From: Natranaeroarchaeum sulfidigenes
GTDB taxonomy: Archaea > Halobacteriota > Halobacteria > Halobacteriales > Natronoarchaeaceae
Direction of reading: 5' to 3'
DNA: 64,000 nucleotides
Assembly (NCBI RefSeq): GCF_017094485.1
Contig: NZ_CP064786.1
Span: forward strand, 2,918,788 to 2,982,787
The position numbers were made by a program, and so were the translations under genes. The notes under the pieces are model-generated. The model saw only the letters and a list, made by a program, of their open reading frames with translations, was not told the DNA's origin and did no database searches. Numbering within the stretch: the stretch's first letter is position 1; each line of letters begins with the position of its first letter. Shown here one piece after another: positions 17,367 to 26,608 of the stretch.

Positions 17367-17615
17367 ATGGACCTCGAGCGGGAACGAGTGATCGAAATTG
17401 TCGCAGCCGTCGGCGCTGTCGTAGTCATGATCGCCACGATGATGTGGGTCGGATCAACCTACGCGACCGACGGAGCGCTGACAGATGATGGCGGGATGCT
17501 GCTCGTCGGGAGCGTGATCTTCTTTATTCTGCTGATGGCCGCGGTGGGCGTCGTGCTGGCGTACACTGTAAGTGCGGAAGACAACGACGAGGACGAAGAC
17601 CACGGTTTTGACTGA
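17367..17615 (+). CDS. Small two-helix membrane protein
   Basis: 82 residues beginning MDLERERVIEIVAAVGAVVV. Two transmembrane segments (about 9-30 and 44-68) are joined by a short acidic loop, and the protein ends in a charged Asp/Glu tail (EDNDEDEDHGFD). I start at the ATG at 17367, since the upstream open frame has no signal and crosses AT-rich sequence. It looks like a haloarchaeal membrane protein of unknown function. The gene converges on priL. Confidence 0.6.
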   Translation: MDLERERVIEIVAAVGAVVVMIATMMWVGSTYATDGALTDDGGMLLVGSVIFFILLMAAVGVVLAYTVSAEDNDEDEDHGFD

Positions 17616-17624
17616 TTTCGTCGG

Positions 17625-18647
17625 CTACTCGGCGGACGCGTCCAGCCGTTCGTCGTAATAGGTAAGCGGATGATCGATCTCCGAACAGAGCTCGTCCTTG
17701 TCGACACAGAGTCCGAACGTATCCATCGTTGCACAGCTCGGTGGAGGGTACTCGCCTGTCCCGTTTTCTCCCAGATGCGCAGCCTGATACTGGATTGTCT
17801 CGTCGTTGAACTCGTCGCCAGCCGAGAGCTCGGCGACCTCGCCGGGAGACATGCCCACGCTCGTGAGGAAGGCAGTCAGCGTGAACCGGCCGGTGTGGTT
17901 GAGCTCGTCGCCCGCCTCGACACGGTCGAGGAGTGCCTTGACGCATGGCGGGAACAGATCGGGCCGGACAGCGTCAAAGTCGGTACTGAGCTGCCGGTCG
18001 GCAAGCGACTCGTCGAGACTGTCGACCGCATCGTCGAGACCCGCTGCGATCGGGTCGGGAACCGAGAGCGGAAGCCCCTCCGTGATTCGGTCCCGGATAG
18101 CCTGCTGGAGCAGGTCGTGGAGCTCCGCCTCCTCAACGGGCACTGATCCGTTCGAGAGCGCCCGATTGACCAGTCGCCACTCCTCACCGTCGAGGTCCGC
18201 AGAGAGCCGAAGATACGACCCGACGGCGATGCGGTAGCCTTCGGGCGCTGGGCGAACGTCGCCGGTGAGGTCGAACTCGGCGAGCAAGTGGTCGACGGTA
18301 AGCCGCTCGTCGCTGGTGCTTTTGAGTTGGGTATCGGAAGAGAGATCCGCCTCGAACCGCTCGCGGGCGGCGGCCGCCTCGGCGTGAGCGTACTTGCGGA
18401 TCAGAACGTGCTCGTCGACAAGCGAGACGAGGACACGAGCGATCGGATAGGAGAGCAACTCGACACGGGTGCGTCGATGGGGCTGGCCGATCGTACCCTC
18501 TCGCAGCGCGGCGTCGACGCGCTCTACGGCCCGGTCGACGGCGGCCGCACCGTCGCGGTTCACGAGTTCGACGAGGTCGACCTCCGCCGCTTCGACGGCT
18601 TTGCGGGCGTCGTCGAGGAACGGGTACCGGGCATAGAGGCGCTTCAT
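17625..18647 (-). CDS. priL: DNA primase large subunit
   Basis: 340 residues. PriL pairs with PriS to make RNA primers and regulates primer length. The N-terminus MKRLYARYPFLDDARKA is the conserved start. The C-terminal domain carries cysteines expected to hold the 4Fe-4S cluster: FPPCVKALL near residue 256, then PPSCATMDTFGLCVDKDELC near 310, ending before HPLTYY. The start at 18647 is preferred over upstream in-frame codons because family similarity begins there. A divergent zinc-ribbon protein gene starts 84 nt upstream; pcn lies 1.8 kb away. Confidence 0.93.
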   Translation of the reverse strand: MKRLYARYPFLDDARKAVEAAEVDLVELVNRDGAAAVDRAVERVDAALREGTIGQPHRRTRVELLSYPIARVLVSLVDEHVLIRKYAHAEAAAARERFEADLSSDTQLKSTSDERLTVDHLLAEFDLTGDVRPAPEGYRIAVGSYLRLSADLDGEEWRLVNRALSNGSVPVEEAELHDLLQQAIRDRITEGLPLSVPDPIAAGLDDAVDSLDESLADRQLSTDFDAVRPDLFPPCVKALLDRVEAGDELNHTGRFTLTAFLTSVGMSPGEVAELSAGDEFNDETIQYQAAHLGENGTGEYPPPSCATMDTFGLCVDKDELCSEIDHPLTYYDERLDASAE

Positions 18648-18731
18648 CGCTCCGGAATTGCGTTCGCGGCAGGATAAAACGACCGATCCGACAACCGGGG
18701 CGTTTTTGGGATCGACCACGTATGAACGGGT

Positions 18732-19319
18732 GTGACGTCGTATTTCGCGTACCCGTGTCCCGGCTGCCGGACGACGAACAACCTCCACGAGCCGGACTGT
18801 CGGTTCTCGGGAACCGAATGGCACGAGATCGAGTATGCGTACACGGCTATTCTGTCGGTGCTATCGGCCGAGCCATGTGCCGAGTCGACGCTCCGGGAGG
18901 CCGTCGACGGCCGCTGGAGCGGGCTGCACGCCGCGGCACTCGAACAGCTCCAGCGAGAGCATCGCGTGCGCGAGGCCGACGGCGTGCTGGAGCTACTGAC
19001 GCCCGAGGAGCGCAAGGAACGCGTCAGCACGCCGACCCACGACCCGGTCAAGACGATCTACGAGGAGGGGTCGGTGCCGGGCTGTCACGACAACAGCGTT
19101 TTCGCGCTGATCGCCTGGTTCGAGATGGTGGGGCTAGACTGGCCAGAAACCCGGGAAAACGTCATCGAGTGGCTCCACGAGAGCGGCACCTGGGCCCGGG
19201 GCGGGTTCGAGGAGTCCTCACCCGAGGAGCTCGTCGACTCGAAGCGACACGTCCACGAGGAGGGCTACGGCTGGAAGGAAAAAGCGGTGGCCGCAAAACG
19301 CGTGATCGACGGGCACTGA
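18732..19319 (+). CDS. Haloarchaeal zinc-ribbon protein next to priL
   Basis: 195 residues. A short zinc-ribbon-like motif (CPGCRTTNNLHEPDC, residues 9-23) is followed by an alpha-helical region with a winged-helix appearance (about 35-95: STLREAVDGRWSGLHAAALEQLQREHRV) and a C-terminal helical part with WPETRENVIEWLHESGTWARGGF. It is divergent from priL, sharing an 84-nt promoter region, which suggests a link with replication genes. No family function is known to me. Confidence 0.6.
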   Translation: MTSYFAYPCPGCRTTNNLHEPDCRFSGTEWHEIEYAYTAILSVLSAEPCAESTLREAVDGRWSGLHAAALEQLQREHRVREADGVLELLTPEERKERVSTPTHDPVKTIYEEGSVPGCHDNSVFALIAWFEMVGLDWPETRENVIEWLHESGTWARGGFEESSPEELVDSKRHVHEEGYGWKEKAVAAKRVIDGH

Positions 19320-19344
19320 GCCCCAAAACCGCTCGAAAGTCTGT

Positions 19345-20304
19345 CTACCAGCCTTTCGGCTCGACCGTGTTCTCGGGTTCCTCACCCTGCAACGCACGCA
19401 GCACGTCTTGCGAGACGGTCTCGTTGAGATCGAGGTGGGAGTCGGCAGAGTACCACGCTGCGTGGGGCGTGAGCACGACGTCATCACGCTCCAGTAGCTT
19501 CGAGCCGATCGGTGGCTCTTCTTCCATCACGTCAAGGCCCGCACCGAAGATCTCGCGCTCGACAAGCGCGTCGTACAGAGCGTCCTCGTCGATGATCCCA
19601 CCGCGGCCGACGTTGACGACGATTGCGTGGTCGGCCAGTTTCTCGAAGGCATCGGCATCGAACATGTGATGGGTCTCGTCGGTCAACGGTGCGTGGATCG
19701 TCACGGCGTCCGAGCGTTCGAGCAGTTCGTCGAACTCGACGATCTCGGCGTCGTACTCGTCGGCGACCTCCTCGTCGACGTATGGATCGTAGACGACCAG
19801 ATCCAGATCGAAGCCCTCGGTGAGCTCGGCGATCCGCCGGGCGATGGTCCCAAAGGAGACGATCCCGAGCGTCGAGCCGTAAAACCGGGGGAACGTCCGG
19901 TTTGGCATCCAGTTCCACTCTTCTTGTTTGACGTCTCGGTCGTACTCGACGAGCGTCCGTCGGCACGCGAGTAGCAGCGAGAAGGCGTGGGTCGAGACCT
20001 CGTTCGTCGAGTAGCCCGGGACGTTGACGACCGGAATACCCGCCTCCTGGCAGGCTTCGACGTCGACGTTATCAAAGCCCGTCCCGGCGCGAGCGACGAT
20101 CTCGAGGTTATCGAGCTGGGAAACGAGTTCGGCCGTAACGCCGGTGTTCACGTCGAGAATCACCGCGTTGGGATCTGCCTCGACGATCGCGTCGGTGTCA
20201 CCGGTTTCGATCGGTACGAGTTCGTGATCGATGGCGGAGAGCTGTTCGCTGACTACGTCCTCTTTAATAAACGGCGTGTTGCTGACGGCGATAGTTTTGG
20301 TCAT
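19345..20304 (-). CDS. D-isomer-specific 2-hydroxyacid dehydrogenase family
   Basis: 319 residues. The catalytic Arg lies in NVGRGGIIDE, the Glu in DVMEEEPP and the His in LTPHAAW. The NAD-binding turn reads LGIVSFGTIARR, so the middle Gly of the usual GxGxxG is replaced by Ser, as in some C-terminal-binding-protein-like members. It would reduce or oxidise a 2-keto/2-hydroxy acid; the substrate is unknown. It is distinct from the longer serA at 55057, lacking its regulatory domains. A TATA-like GTTAAAAC lies about 25 nt upstream. Confidence 0.88.
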   Translation of the reverse strand: MTKTIAVSNTPFIKEDVVSEQLSAIDHELVPIETGDTDAIVEADPNAVILDVNTGVTAELVSQLDNLEIVARAGTGFDNVDVEACQEAGIPVVNVPGYSTNEVSTHAFSLLLACRRTLVEYDRDVKQEEWNWMPNRTFPRFYGSTLGIVSFGTIARRIAELTEGFDLDLVVYDPYVDEEVADEYDAEIVEFDELLERSDAVTIHAPLTDETHHMFDADAFEKLADHAIVVNVGRGGIIDEDALYDALVEREIFGAGLDVMEEEPPIGSKLLERDDVVLTPHAAWYSADSHLDLNETVSQDVLRALQGEEPENTVEPKGW

Positions 20305-20435
20305 AGATTGTTAACGGAAGATGGTGTTTTAACGTCGTGAGAACGGCGTCTGTGCCGTTTGACGCATTCTGGTATGAGGGGTGAAGACTAATAAAAGGTA
20401 CCTTCCTACTCAACAGCTGAGAACTGTCGGACGTA

Positions 20436-21179
20436 TCAGTCGGACTGGATCCGTGGCGCGAGCATGAAGGTCACGTTACCACTACCCTCGGCGATTTCGA
20501 AGTGAAGCTTCACTGGGAACTCCTCACCGAGTTCCATGGTTACTTCGCCGTCGTTGGCGATTGCCTTGTTCATGTCCTTGAGATAGTCGAGGCTAAAGAG
20601 CGACTCGGCATCGCCGGACTGGAGATCGATCAGATCGCCATCGTCGAGTTCGAGGTGGACATCGTCGGTGTCGCCCGCCGCCTGCACGTAGAACTGATCG
20701 TCGGTGGCATCGACGCCCAGCGCGATGTGATCGGAGACCATATCGGCGGCTTTCACTGCGCGGTCGATATCTTTCCCCTCGATGACGACCTCCGCCGGGA
20801 GATCGAGATCCGGAATGTCGGGTTCCTGTCGGATCGAGTCCGGGTCGATCAGTGCGAGGGTGTACTCCAGCCCGTCGATCTGGATGTGAAGCTTCCGCGT
20901 CTCCTCGTCGAGTTCGAGTTCGATGAGCTGGCCCGAGTCGGCCATCCCGGCGATGTCTTCGAGCCGGGTGAGGTTCACACCGATGAGCCCGCCATCGGCC
21001 TCGTAGGACTCGAATGCAGTCGCGTCCAGCGAGAGATCGACCATCCCGACGTTGGCTGGATCGACCGCTCGAATCGAGATGCCGTCCTCGTTGAGATGAA
21101 TCTTGCACTCGTCGACCAGCACGCTCACGGAGTCCAGAGCCGTTTTGAGCGTCTCCGCGCTAACGATCGCCTTGAACAT
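20436..21179 (-). CDS. pcn: DNA polymerase sliding clamp (PCNA)
   Basis: 247 residues, the normal PCNA length. It forms the trimeric clamp that tethers polymerases and repair enzymes to DNA. The N-terminus [18 protein letters not shown], the [12 protein letters not shown] loop near residue 50 and LTRLEDIAG near 70 are typical of archaeal clamps. The C-terminus MLAPRIQSD is the conserved end of the last beta strand. A TATA box at 21205-21213 gives a leaderless transcript. priL is nearby on the same strand. Confidence 0.96.
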   Translation of the reverse strand: MFKAIVSAETLKTALDSVSVLVDECKIHLNEDGISIRAVDPANVGMVDLSLDATAFESYEADGGLIGVNLTRLEDIAGMADSGQLIELELDEETRKLHIQIDGLEYTLALIDPDSIRQEPDIPDLDLPAEVVIEGKDIDRAVKAADMVSDHIALGVDATDDQFYVQAAGDTDDVHLELDDGDLIDLQSGDAESLFSLDYLKDMNKAIANDGEVTMELGEEFPVKLHFEIAEGSGNVTFMLAPRIQSD

Positions 21180-21204
21180 ATACCATCAGTTTGTGCCCCC
21201 GCAC

Positions 21205-21213
21205 CATAAAAAC
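21205..21213 (-). promoter_or_regulatory. TATA box of pcn
   Basis: Read on the minus strand, GTTTTTATG lies 26-34 nt before the pcn ATG. This fits a leaderless mRNA and supports the start at 21179. Confidence 0.5.
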
Positions 21214-21308
21214 CCACGCGTTCGCGCTCGCGCGTGAGGCCCACTTGATGTCGCAGAGCCACCAAGCGAAGCGCGTAAACGCTCGGACGGTCAAATACGC
21301 CCAATCAG

Positions 21309-22076
21309 ATGCCACGGAAAGACAAATACTACAATCGAGCGAAACAGCAGGGCTATCGGTCACGATCGGCGTTCAAGCTCAAACAGCTAGACCGCGAGGA
21401 GAACCTCCTCGGACAGGGCGACGTGGTCGTCGACCTCGGGGCAGCCCCGGGCGGATGGATGGAAGTCGCGGCCGAAGAAGTGGGTGCTGATGGCACCGTC
21501 ATCGGCGTCGACCGCCAGCGAATCGACGACATCGAGACCGACGCGACAGTCGAGACGATTCGCGGTGACATGACCGACGAGGACAGCCGCGAACAGGTCC
21601 GGGAGGTCGCAGGCGATGTCGACGTCGTCATCTCGGATATGGCTCCGAACATGACCGGCGAGTACAACCTCGACGCGGCACGGTCGGCACACCTCGCACG
21701 GATGGCGTTCGAGACTGCCCTGGAAGTGCTCGACAGCGGCGGCGACTTCGCCGTGAAGATCTTCCAGGGGCAGGACGTCGACCCGCTCCGAGAGGACATG
21801 GAAGCGGAGTTCAAATACGTTCGGACGATGACGCCGGACGCCTCCCGGGATGAGTCCTCCGAGATCTATCTCGTCGCCAAAGACCGCCTGACAGCGCCGG
21901 TCCGCGTGGGTGACGAGGTGACGGTCACCATCGAGGACATCGGGAGCAAGGGAGACGGCATCGCCAGCGTCGAGGGGTTTCGACTGTTCGTCCCCGACAC
22001 GGAAATCGGCGAGACCGTCGACGTACGGATCGAGGACATCAAGCCGCAGTTTGGCTTCGCCGAACGCACCGACTAG
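21309..22076 (+). CDS. rlmE: 23S rRNA uridine 2'-O-methyltransferase RlmE with TRAM domain
   Basis: 255 residues. An RrmJ/FtsJ-type methyltransferase domain covers residues 1-190: RSRSAFKLKQL, SAM site VVDLGAAPGGWMEVAAEE (near 38), and the catalytic series with DMAPNMTGEYNLD and VKIFQGQD. Residues about 197-250 form a TRAM RNA-binding domain (VGDEVTVTIEDIGSKGDGIA), a fusion typical of haloarchaea and absent from bacterial RlmE. It modifies the A-loop uridine of 23S rRNA by family knowledge. It is divergent from pcn. Confidence 0.92.
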   Translation: MPRKDKYYNRAKQQGYRSRSAFKLKQLDREENLLGQGDVVVDLGAAPGGWMEVAAEEVGADGTVIGVDRQRIDDIETDATVETIRGDMTDEDSREQVREVAGDVDVVISDMAPNMTGEYNLDAARSAHLARMAFETALEVLDSGGDFAVKIFQGQDVDPLREDMEAEFKYVRTMTPDASRDESSEIYLVAKDRLTAPVRVGDEVTVTIEDIGSKGDGIASVEGFRLFVPDTEIGETVDVRIEDIKPQFGFAERTD

Positions 22077-22094
22077 TTCGTCGGAGCGGATCGA

Positions 22095-22271
22095 TCAGTT
22101 CTCAGATTCGAGGCGACCGTGGCGAGCGTCGATCTCGTCCAGGATATCCAGGTTCTTTCTGATCGACGCGCGGATCGCGTCGCTGCGGTTGACGTACTTT
22201 CCCTCATCACCGACGTGGTCATCGAGATCTTCGAGCAGTTCCTGTGGAATCTCGACGCTGATCTTTGGCAT
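22095..22271 (-). CDS. Ribbon-helix-helix (CopG-type) DNA-binding protein
   Basis: 58 residues. The start MPKISVEIPQELLEDL gives the N-terminal beta strand and first helix. VNRSDAIRASIRKNLD is the second helix with the usual NRSDAIR pattern. A short polar tail follows. Such proteins act as dimers, inserting the paired beta strands into the DNA major groove. The target is unknown; the gene lies between rlmE and tatCt, with a 76-nt gap from the latter's stop. Confidence 0.75.
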   Translation of the reverse strand: MPKISVEIPQELLEDLDDHVGDEGKYVNRSDAIRASIRKNLDILDEIDARHGRLESEN

Positions 22272-22347
22272 ACGTAAGGATACGACCCGGGGATACTAAG
22301 AATGCCGACCGCCGGAGCCAAAGGAACCGGGCCACTGCTCGGCGGCG

Positions 22348-24657
22348 CTACGACGGTGTGCCACCTCGCCGGAGTTTCCGACGGGGCAGCGTGAGCATCC
22401 ACAGGATCGCCAGCCCGATCAGATAGGCGAGCGCGATCGGGATGGCGAGCAACAGCATTGTGAAGAGGCCGCCGGGCGAGAACGCCGCCGAGAGCGCGAA
22501 GATCGTGATCGTGACGATCCGCCAGCGAGAGTACATCGCCTCGAAGGAGATGATGTTGTTCCGGGCAAAGAGCCACATCGTCATCGGGATGTTCGCGAGC
22601 AGGCCGATCCCGGCGGTCAGGAAAAAGACCATCCAGAAGAAGTTCCTGAGCCGGAAGGCGACGATCATCCCGGCGTCGACCGCGTCGGCGACCAGCCAGG
22701 AGATGATCGCGGGGGCGATGAAGAAGAAGCCGAGCAGGCTCCCGCCGATCAGGCTAGCGAAGAGATACGCCCCCCAGGTGTAGAAGACGCTGCGAGATCC
22801 GGCGTTGTCGCTGACGAGTCCTCGTTCCTCGAGGGCAGGCCACGCGTAATAGAGGATCATCGGGAGCACCGCCATGAAAGCGATGATACCGCTGACCTGC
22901 ACCTCGAAGATCAGCACCTCTACGGGATGGAGCGCGATGACCTCGTCGGTCGCTGCGAACGTCTCGTTGATCTCGACGCCGGGGAGATAGGTCGGACGTG
23001 CGACGCCCTCACCCGTCGCCTCCTGAACCTCGGTCCGAAGCTCCGGTGGGACCCGGGCGAGGAACTGTTCGCGGATGAGGCCGATTCCACCGGAGTACAG
23101 CCACATGAACAGACCGACGAAGACGACGGTGAAGACGCCGAAGATGCGGAACATCTTCGAGGTCAGACTCTCGACGATAAAGCGGATATCGTAGAAGTAG
23201 CCGCCGATGTCGTCCTCGTCCTTCTCCTCCGAAAAGAACGGGTTGAGCATTCCGGTTGCAGTGTCGGTGACGATATCCGAGTCGTCTTCTTCGTCAGGCG
23301 TTCCATCGGTATCTGCCGTCGCCGCGTCGGCGTCCTCGGCCGCTTCGCGGGCCTCCTCAGCCTCATCGAACCGGTCGAGGATCGCCTGTGCCTTCTCGGG
23401 GTTGTCGGCCTCCATCGCCGTCTGTGCGTGGCCCAGCGCCTCGTTTTCACTTAACTCGGCGAACGCTTCTGGGGGTGCCGACCGGATACCCGCGGCGTCG
23501 AGCTCACCCAGGTCGATCTCGGCCGGGTCGCCCGCGCTCGCCGGAGCCGGGCCGCCGACCCCACGCTCGGAGTACTTCGGCTGGACAGGGGCTTTGAGGA
23601 TTTCGAGAGTGTAATAGGCAATCCCGAGCAGCCCCGTGAGAATCCCTGCCTGCAGGGCGGTGATCGTCTGAGCGAGTGTCCCGCCGACAGCGATATCGCT
23701 GCCGGGATGGAGTAAGTCGGGAAGCCGCGGAAGCAACTGGGCGTTGAGGAGTTCGATACCGCCCAGCGCGAGGAACGCTAGTGTCGACACGAAGACGCTG
23801 ATCGTGGCGACGCCAACCACCCCTGCTTTTCGGCGGAACTTCCCGGACTCGACCGGATCGGGGGCCTGCCCGGCCCGTTTGATGTTCGTGATTACCTTCG
23901 CCAGACCGAGACTTGCGGCGTACAGCGTCACCAGCGGGACACCCCACATGATCTGGGTGAACGGGTCCGGCGGCGAGAAGATCATCCCGAAGACGAAGAT
24001 CCCGAGCACGGCGTACTTCCACTTGTCGCGGAACGTCTCGTAGGAGACGATTTCAGTATAGGAAAGCACAGCCATCGCGAGCGGAAGCTGTGCAGCGAGA
24101 CCAAAAGAGAGTGTTAGCAGGATGATGAACTCGGTGTATCTGACGATCCCGTAGCTGGGTTTGATCCCCGCGTTCGTCGCGTTGGTCGCGAGGAAATCGA
24201 ACATGAAGGGGAAAAAGAAGGCGTAGGCGTAGACGATCCCGCCGACGAACAGCCCGAGGATGGCGATCACGAACCCGGCGATGCGTCGCTGGTTGATCGG
24301 GATCGACTCCTCTGCGCGTTCGAGGATCGCGTCGCGACCGTAGTAGACGAGCACCGGAATCGTACAGAGTGCGCCGACGACCAGCCCGATCTTGATCTGC
24401 AGGAGAATGACGTCGAAGGGCGTCCTGACGACGATGTCGGTGTTAGCGGCGACCGCCTCGCTCATCCGGGAGGTCGTGTTTGCTTCGAGGAAGTCCCAGA
24501 CGTAGATCCGCATCGCCCAGATCGTCGCCATCATCCCGATCACGAAGGCCATAAACGCCTTCTGGAGATGCTTCTGTGCGCCAGTGAGGATCCCACCGAT
24601 CGTCTCGCGCCCTTCGGCGATCGTCTGGGCCGTGTCTTCGTCGACGGCCGAACTCAT
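22348..24657 (-). CDS. tatCt: Twin-arginine translocase TatC, double-domain form
   Basis: 769 residues. Two complete TatC domains are fused: about residues 30-275 and 495-750, each with six membrane helices and the family motifs (AFVIGMMATIWAMRIYVWD, then FGMIFSPPDPFTQIMW in the first; AVLPMILYYAWPALEERGL and ALSAAFSPGGLFTMLLLAI in the second). They are joined by extra helices and an acidic cytoplasmic linker (about 370-470). This fused TatCt is a known haloarchaeal feature; it exports folded RR-signal proteins, which dominate haloarchaeal secretion. It is divergent from tatCo with 96 nt between the starts. Confidence 0.93.
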   Translation of the reverse strand: MSSAVDEDTAQTIAEGRETIGGILTGAQKHLQKAFMAFVIGMMATIWAMRIYVWDFLEANTTSRMSEAVAANTDIVVRTPFDVILLQIKIGLVVGALCTIPVLVYYGRDAILERAEESIPINQRRIAGFVIAILGLFVGGIVYAYAFFFPFMFDFLATNATNAGIKPSYGIVRYTEFIILLTLSFGLAAQLPLAMAVLSYTEIVSYETFRDKWKYAVLGIFVFGMIFSPPDPFTQIMWGVPLVTLYAASLGLAKVITNIKRAGQAPDPVESGKFRRKAGVVGVATISVFVSTLAFLALGGIELLNAQLLPRLPDLLHPGSDIAVGGTLAQTITALQAGILTGLLGIAYYTLEILKAPVQPKYSERGVGGPAPASAGDPAEIDLGELDAAGIRSAPPEAFAELSENEALGHAQTAMEADNPEKAQAILDRFDEAEEAREAAEDADAATADTDGTPDEEDDSDIVTDTATGMLNPFFSEEKDEDDIGGYFYDIRFIVESLTSKMFRIFGVFTVVFVGLFMWLYSGGIGLIREQFLARVPPELRTEVQEATGEGVARPTYLPGVEINETFAATDEVIALHPVEVLIFEVQVSGIIAFMAVLPMILYYAWPALEERGLVSDNAGSRSVFYTWGAYLFASLIGGSLLGFFFIAPAIISWLVADAVDAGMIVAFRLRNFFWMVFFLTAGIGLLANIPMTMWLFARNNIISFEAMYSRWRIVTITIFALSAAFSPGGLFTMLLLAIPIALAYLIGLAILWMLTLPRRKLRRGGTPS

Positions 24658-24753
24658 GGACTACCGGGTCTTAACCGCTGGCCGTTATCAATCTTCTTCC
24701 TCGGGGATGCAGTAAAAAGGCCTATAACGGACCGTGGCCCTACATTCGATCAG

Positions 24754-26001
24754 ATGGGTGAGGATCCGACCGAGGAGGGCGGCGAGGACCTCCCCGACGA
24801 CGAGCACCGGGACGCACCCGACGAGTCGTCGGACAGCGACGCGGATGCCGACGACTGGGGCGGCGACGGGCCCGATATCGACGAAGGATCGACAGACGGG
24901 CGTATGGATTCCGAGCCCGACGACGAAAACGCCGCAGCGACGAACTGGGGTAATCGATCGAAGCCCGCCCGGGATCGTGCCAGAGTGGCGAAATCCGAGA
25001 CGGAATCGGCAATCGGCTCGGAAGGGCCAGCGGATGCTGACGACGACGAGGACGTGAACGGCGAAAGCGATGAAGAGCCGGACGACATCGAGGTCGACGA
25101 GAAAGACGCCGATAACAGTGTCTCCGAGGATCCAGAGAGCGACGAGGAGACGAGTCCGGCAACTGCCCACGATCCGGACGCCGACATGTCCGGGCAGGCC
25201 CGGACGGACGGTAGTCACGCGACATCGGAGATGACTGTGCCGGAGTCGGAGGAGTCGGGGAGCTACGAGCCCACAACGCCACCGGACGACCAGGAGATGC
25301 CGCTGACGGAGCATATCGAGGAGATGGTTCAGCGGCTTGCCGTCGTCCTCTTTGCCGCCGCGATAGTGACACTGGCGGTGTTCCCGTTTGCATCGGACGT
25401 CATCATTCACATGTGGTACGACATCTTGCCACAGACCGATATCGCAGCACCCCACGTCTACGGGCCGCTCGAACACAAGCTCACGGAGCTGAAACTCGCG
25501 AGTATCGCTGGACTCGCACTCGCACTTCCGATCGCCGTCTATCAGACGTACCTGTTCATGCGCCCCGGACTCTACCCCCACGAGCGCCGGTACTACCTCG
25601 CGGCAGTACCCACGAGTCTCGTGCTCGCCATCGTCGGGATGGCCTTCGCGTACTACCTGATCCTCCCCGGCCTCTTCGAGTACTTTCTGTACTACTCGGA
25701 TGGAGCTGAAGAGATGCACGTCGCCTTCGGGCTGCGGGATACTTTCGGTCTCATCATCACCATGCTCGGGCTGATGGCCGTCGTGTTCCAGATCCCGCTC
25801 TGTGTCATGCTGGCGATCATGATGGGAATCACCTCCCGCGAGTGGCTTACCGAGCACCGGCTCTACTTCTGGGGGGCCTTCCTCGGCATCGCGTTCCTCT
25901 TCAGCCCCGATCCGACCGGGATGGCCCCACTGATCGTCGCGATCACGATGGTCGGCCTGTTCGAGGGGACGCTCCTGCTGGTCAAGTGGACCGGCCGGTA
26001 G
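24754..26001 (+). CDS. tatCo: Twin-arginine translocase TatC, single-domain form with acidic N-terminal extension
   Basis: 415 residues. Residues 1-175 are a highly acidic low-complexity extension rich in Asp, Glu, Ser and Thr. The TatC domain follows (PLTEHIEEMVQRLAVVLFAAAI at about 182), with the conserved FMRPGLYPHERRYYL loop and LFSPDPTGMAPLIVAI near the end; six membrane helices are visible. I start at ATG 24754 because the longer frame overlaps the start of tatCt. Together with tatCt it forms the haloarchaeal Tat pair, serving lipoproteins such as those at 35313 and 43728. Confidence 0.93.
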   Translation: MGEDPTEEGGEDLPDDEHRDAPDESSDSDADADDWGGDGPDIDEGSTDGRMDSEPDDENAAATNWGNRSKPARDRARVAKSETESAIGSEGPADADDDEDVNGESDEEPDDIEVDEKDADNSVSEDPESDEETSPATAHDPDADMSGQARTDGSHATSEMTVPESEESGSYEPTTPPDDQEMPLTEHIEEMVQRLAVVLFAAAIVTLAVFPFASDVIIHMWYDILPQTDIAAPHVYGPLEHKLTELKLASIAGLALALPIAVYQTYLFMRPGLYPHERRYYLAAVPTSLVLAIVGMAFAYYLILPGLFEYFLYYSDGAEEMHVAFGLRDTFGLIITMLGLMAVVFQIPLCVMLAIMMGITSREWLTEHRLYFWGAFLGIAFLFSPDPTGMAPLIVAITMVGLFEGTLLLVKWTGR

Positions 26002-26002
26002 G

Positions 26003-26401
26003 CTACCGCTGTCCCTCGTCGTTTAACAACGACGTGTCGGCGATGTCCGGCGGGCGCGTTCGTTCGAGCGCGTACTCGATAGCGTCCTCGATGGTGCTGG
26101 GCCCGTCGTAGACGCCGTCGAAGAGTTTCATGAACTGGCGGGCGATTTCCTCGGAGCGATTTCTGGTCGTCACGGCACGCACCGTCGCTGCCTCAGAAAG
26201 CCTGGTGTACGGAAACAGCGTCACAAAAACGGTGTACGCACCGTCGTCGCCGCTTTCGGCCTCGGGGAAGGCAATGTGAACCCGTGCGTCACCCGAGTCG
26301 TGAACGTAGCCCACGTACTTCGGATCGTTTCCGGATCGGCGTGCAAGTCGATCGTACCGCTCGTCCCGGTGCCACTCGGCAGGTAGCTCCGCGTCTTCCA
26401 T
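26003..26401 (-). CDS. Haloarchaeal hypothetical protein
   Basis: 132 residues, no recognised family. It begins MEDAELPAEWHRDERYDRLARRSG. The core has YVGYVHDSGDARVHIAFPE, then a strand with YTVFVTLFPYTRL and a helix with NRSEEIARQFMKLFDGV. The tail is polar. It converges tightly on tatCo, with one base between the stops. The longer frame to 27280 is a shadow of the phosphatase gene. Confidence 0.6.
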   Translation of the reverse strand: MEDAELPAEWHRDERYDRLARRSGNDPKYVGYVHDSGDARVHIAFPEAESGDDGAYTVFVTLFPYTRLSEAATVRAVTTRNRSEEIARQFMKLFDGVYDGPSTIEDAIEYALERTRPPDIADTSLLNDEGQR

Positions 26402-26608
26402 TGGTAGAGTGAAACACAGCGAGGATAAGGAGTGTATAGAATCACCCAATATTCGCCCGCACGTCCAGCAGTTCCGTACGGACATCTGATTCGGTCGGCA
26501 TATCGCGGAGGAACTGATCGATCGTTCAACAGAACCGGTCCAGAGCGTCGGGGCACCAGTTCGCCGCGACGCGAAGGTACTTTCCGGGGGCGTCCGAACG
26601 AAGCGGCG

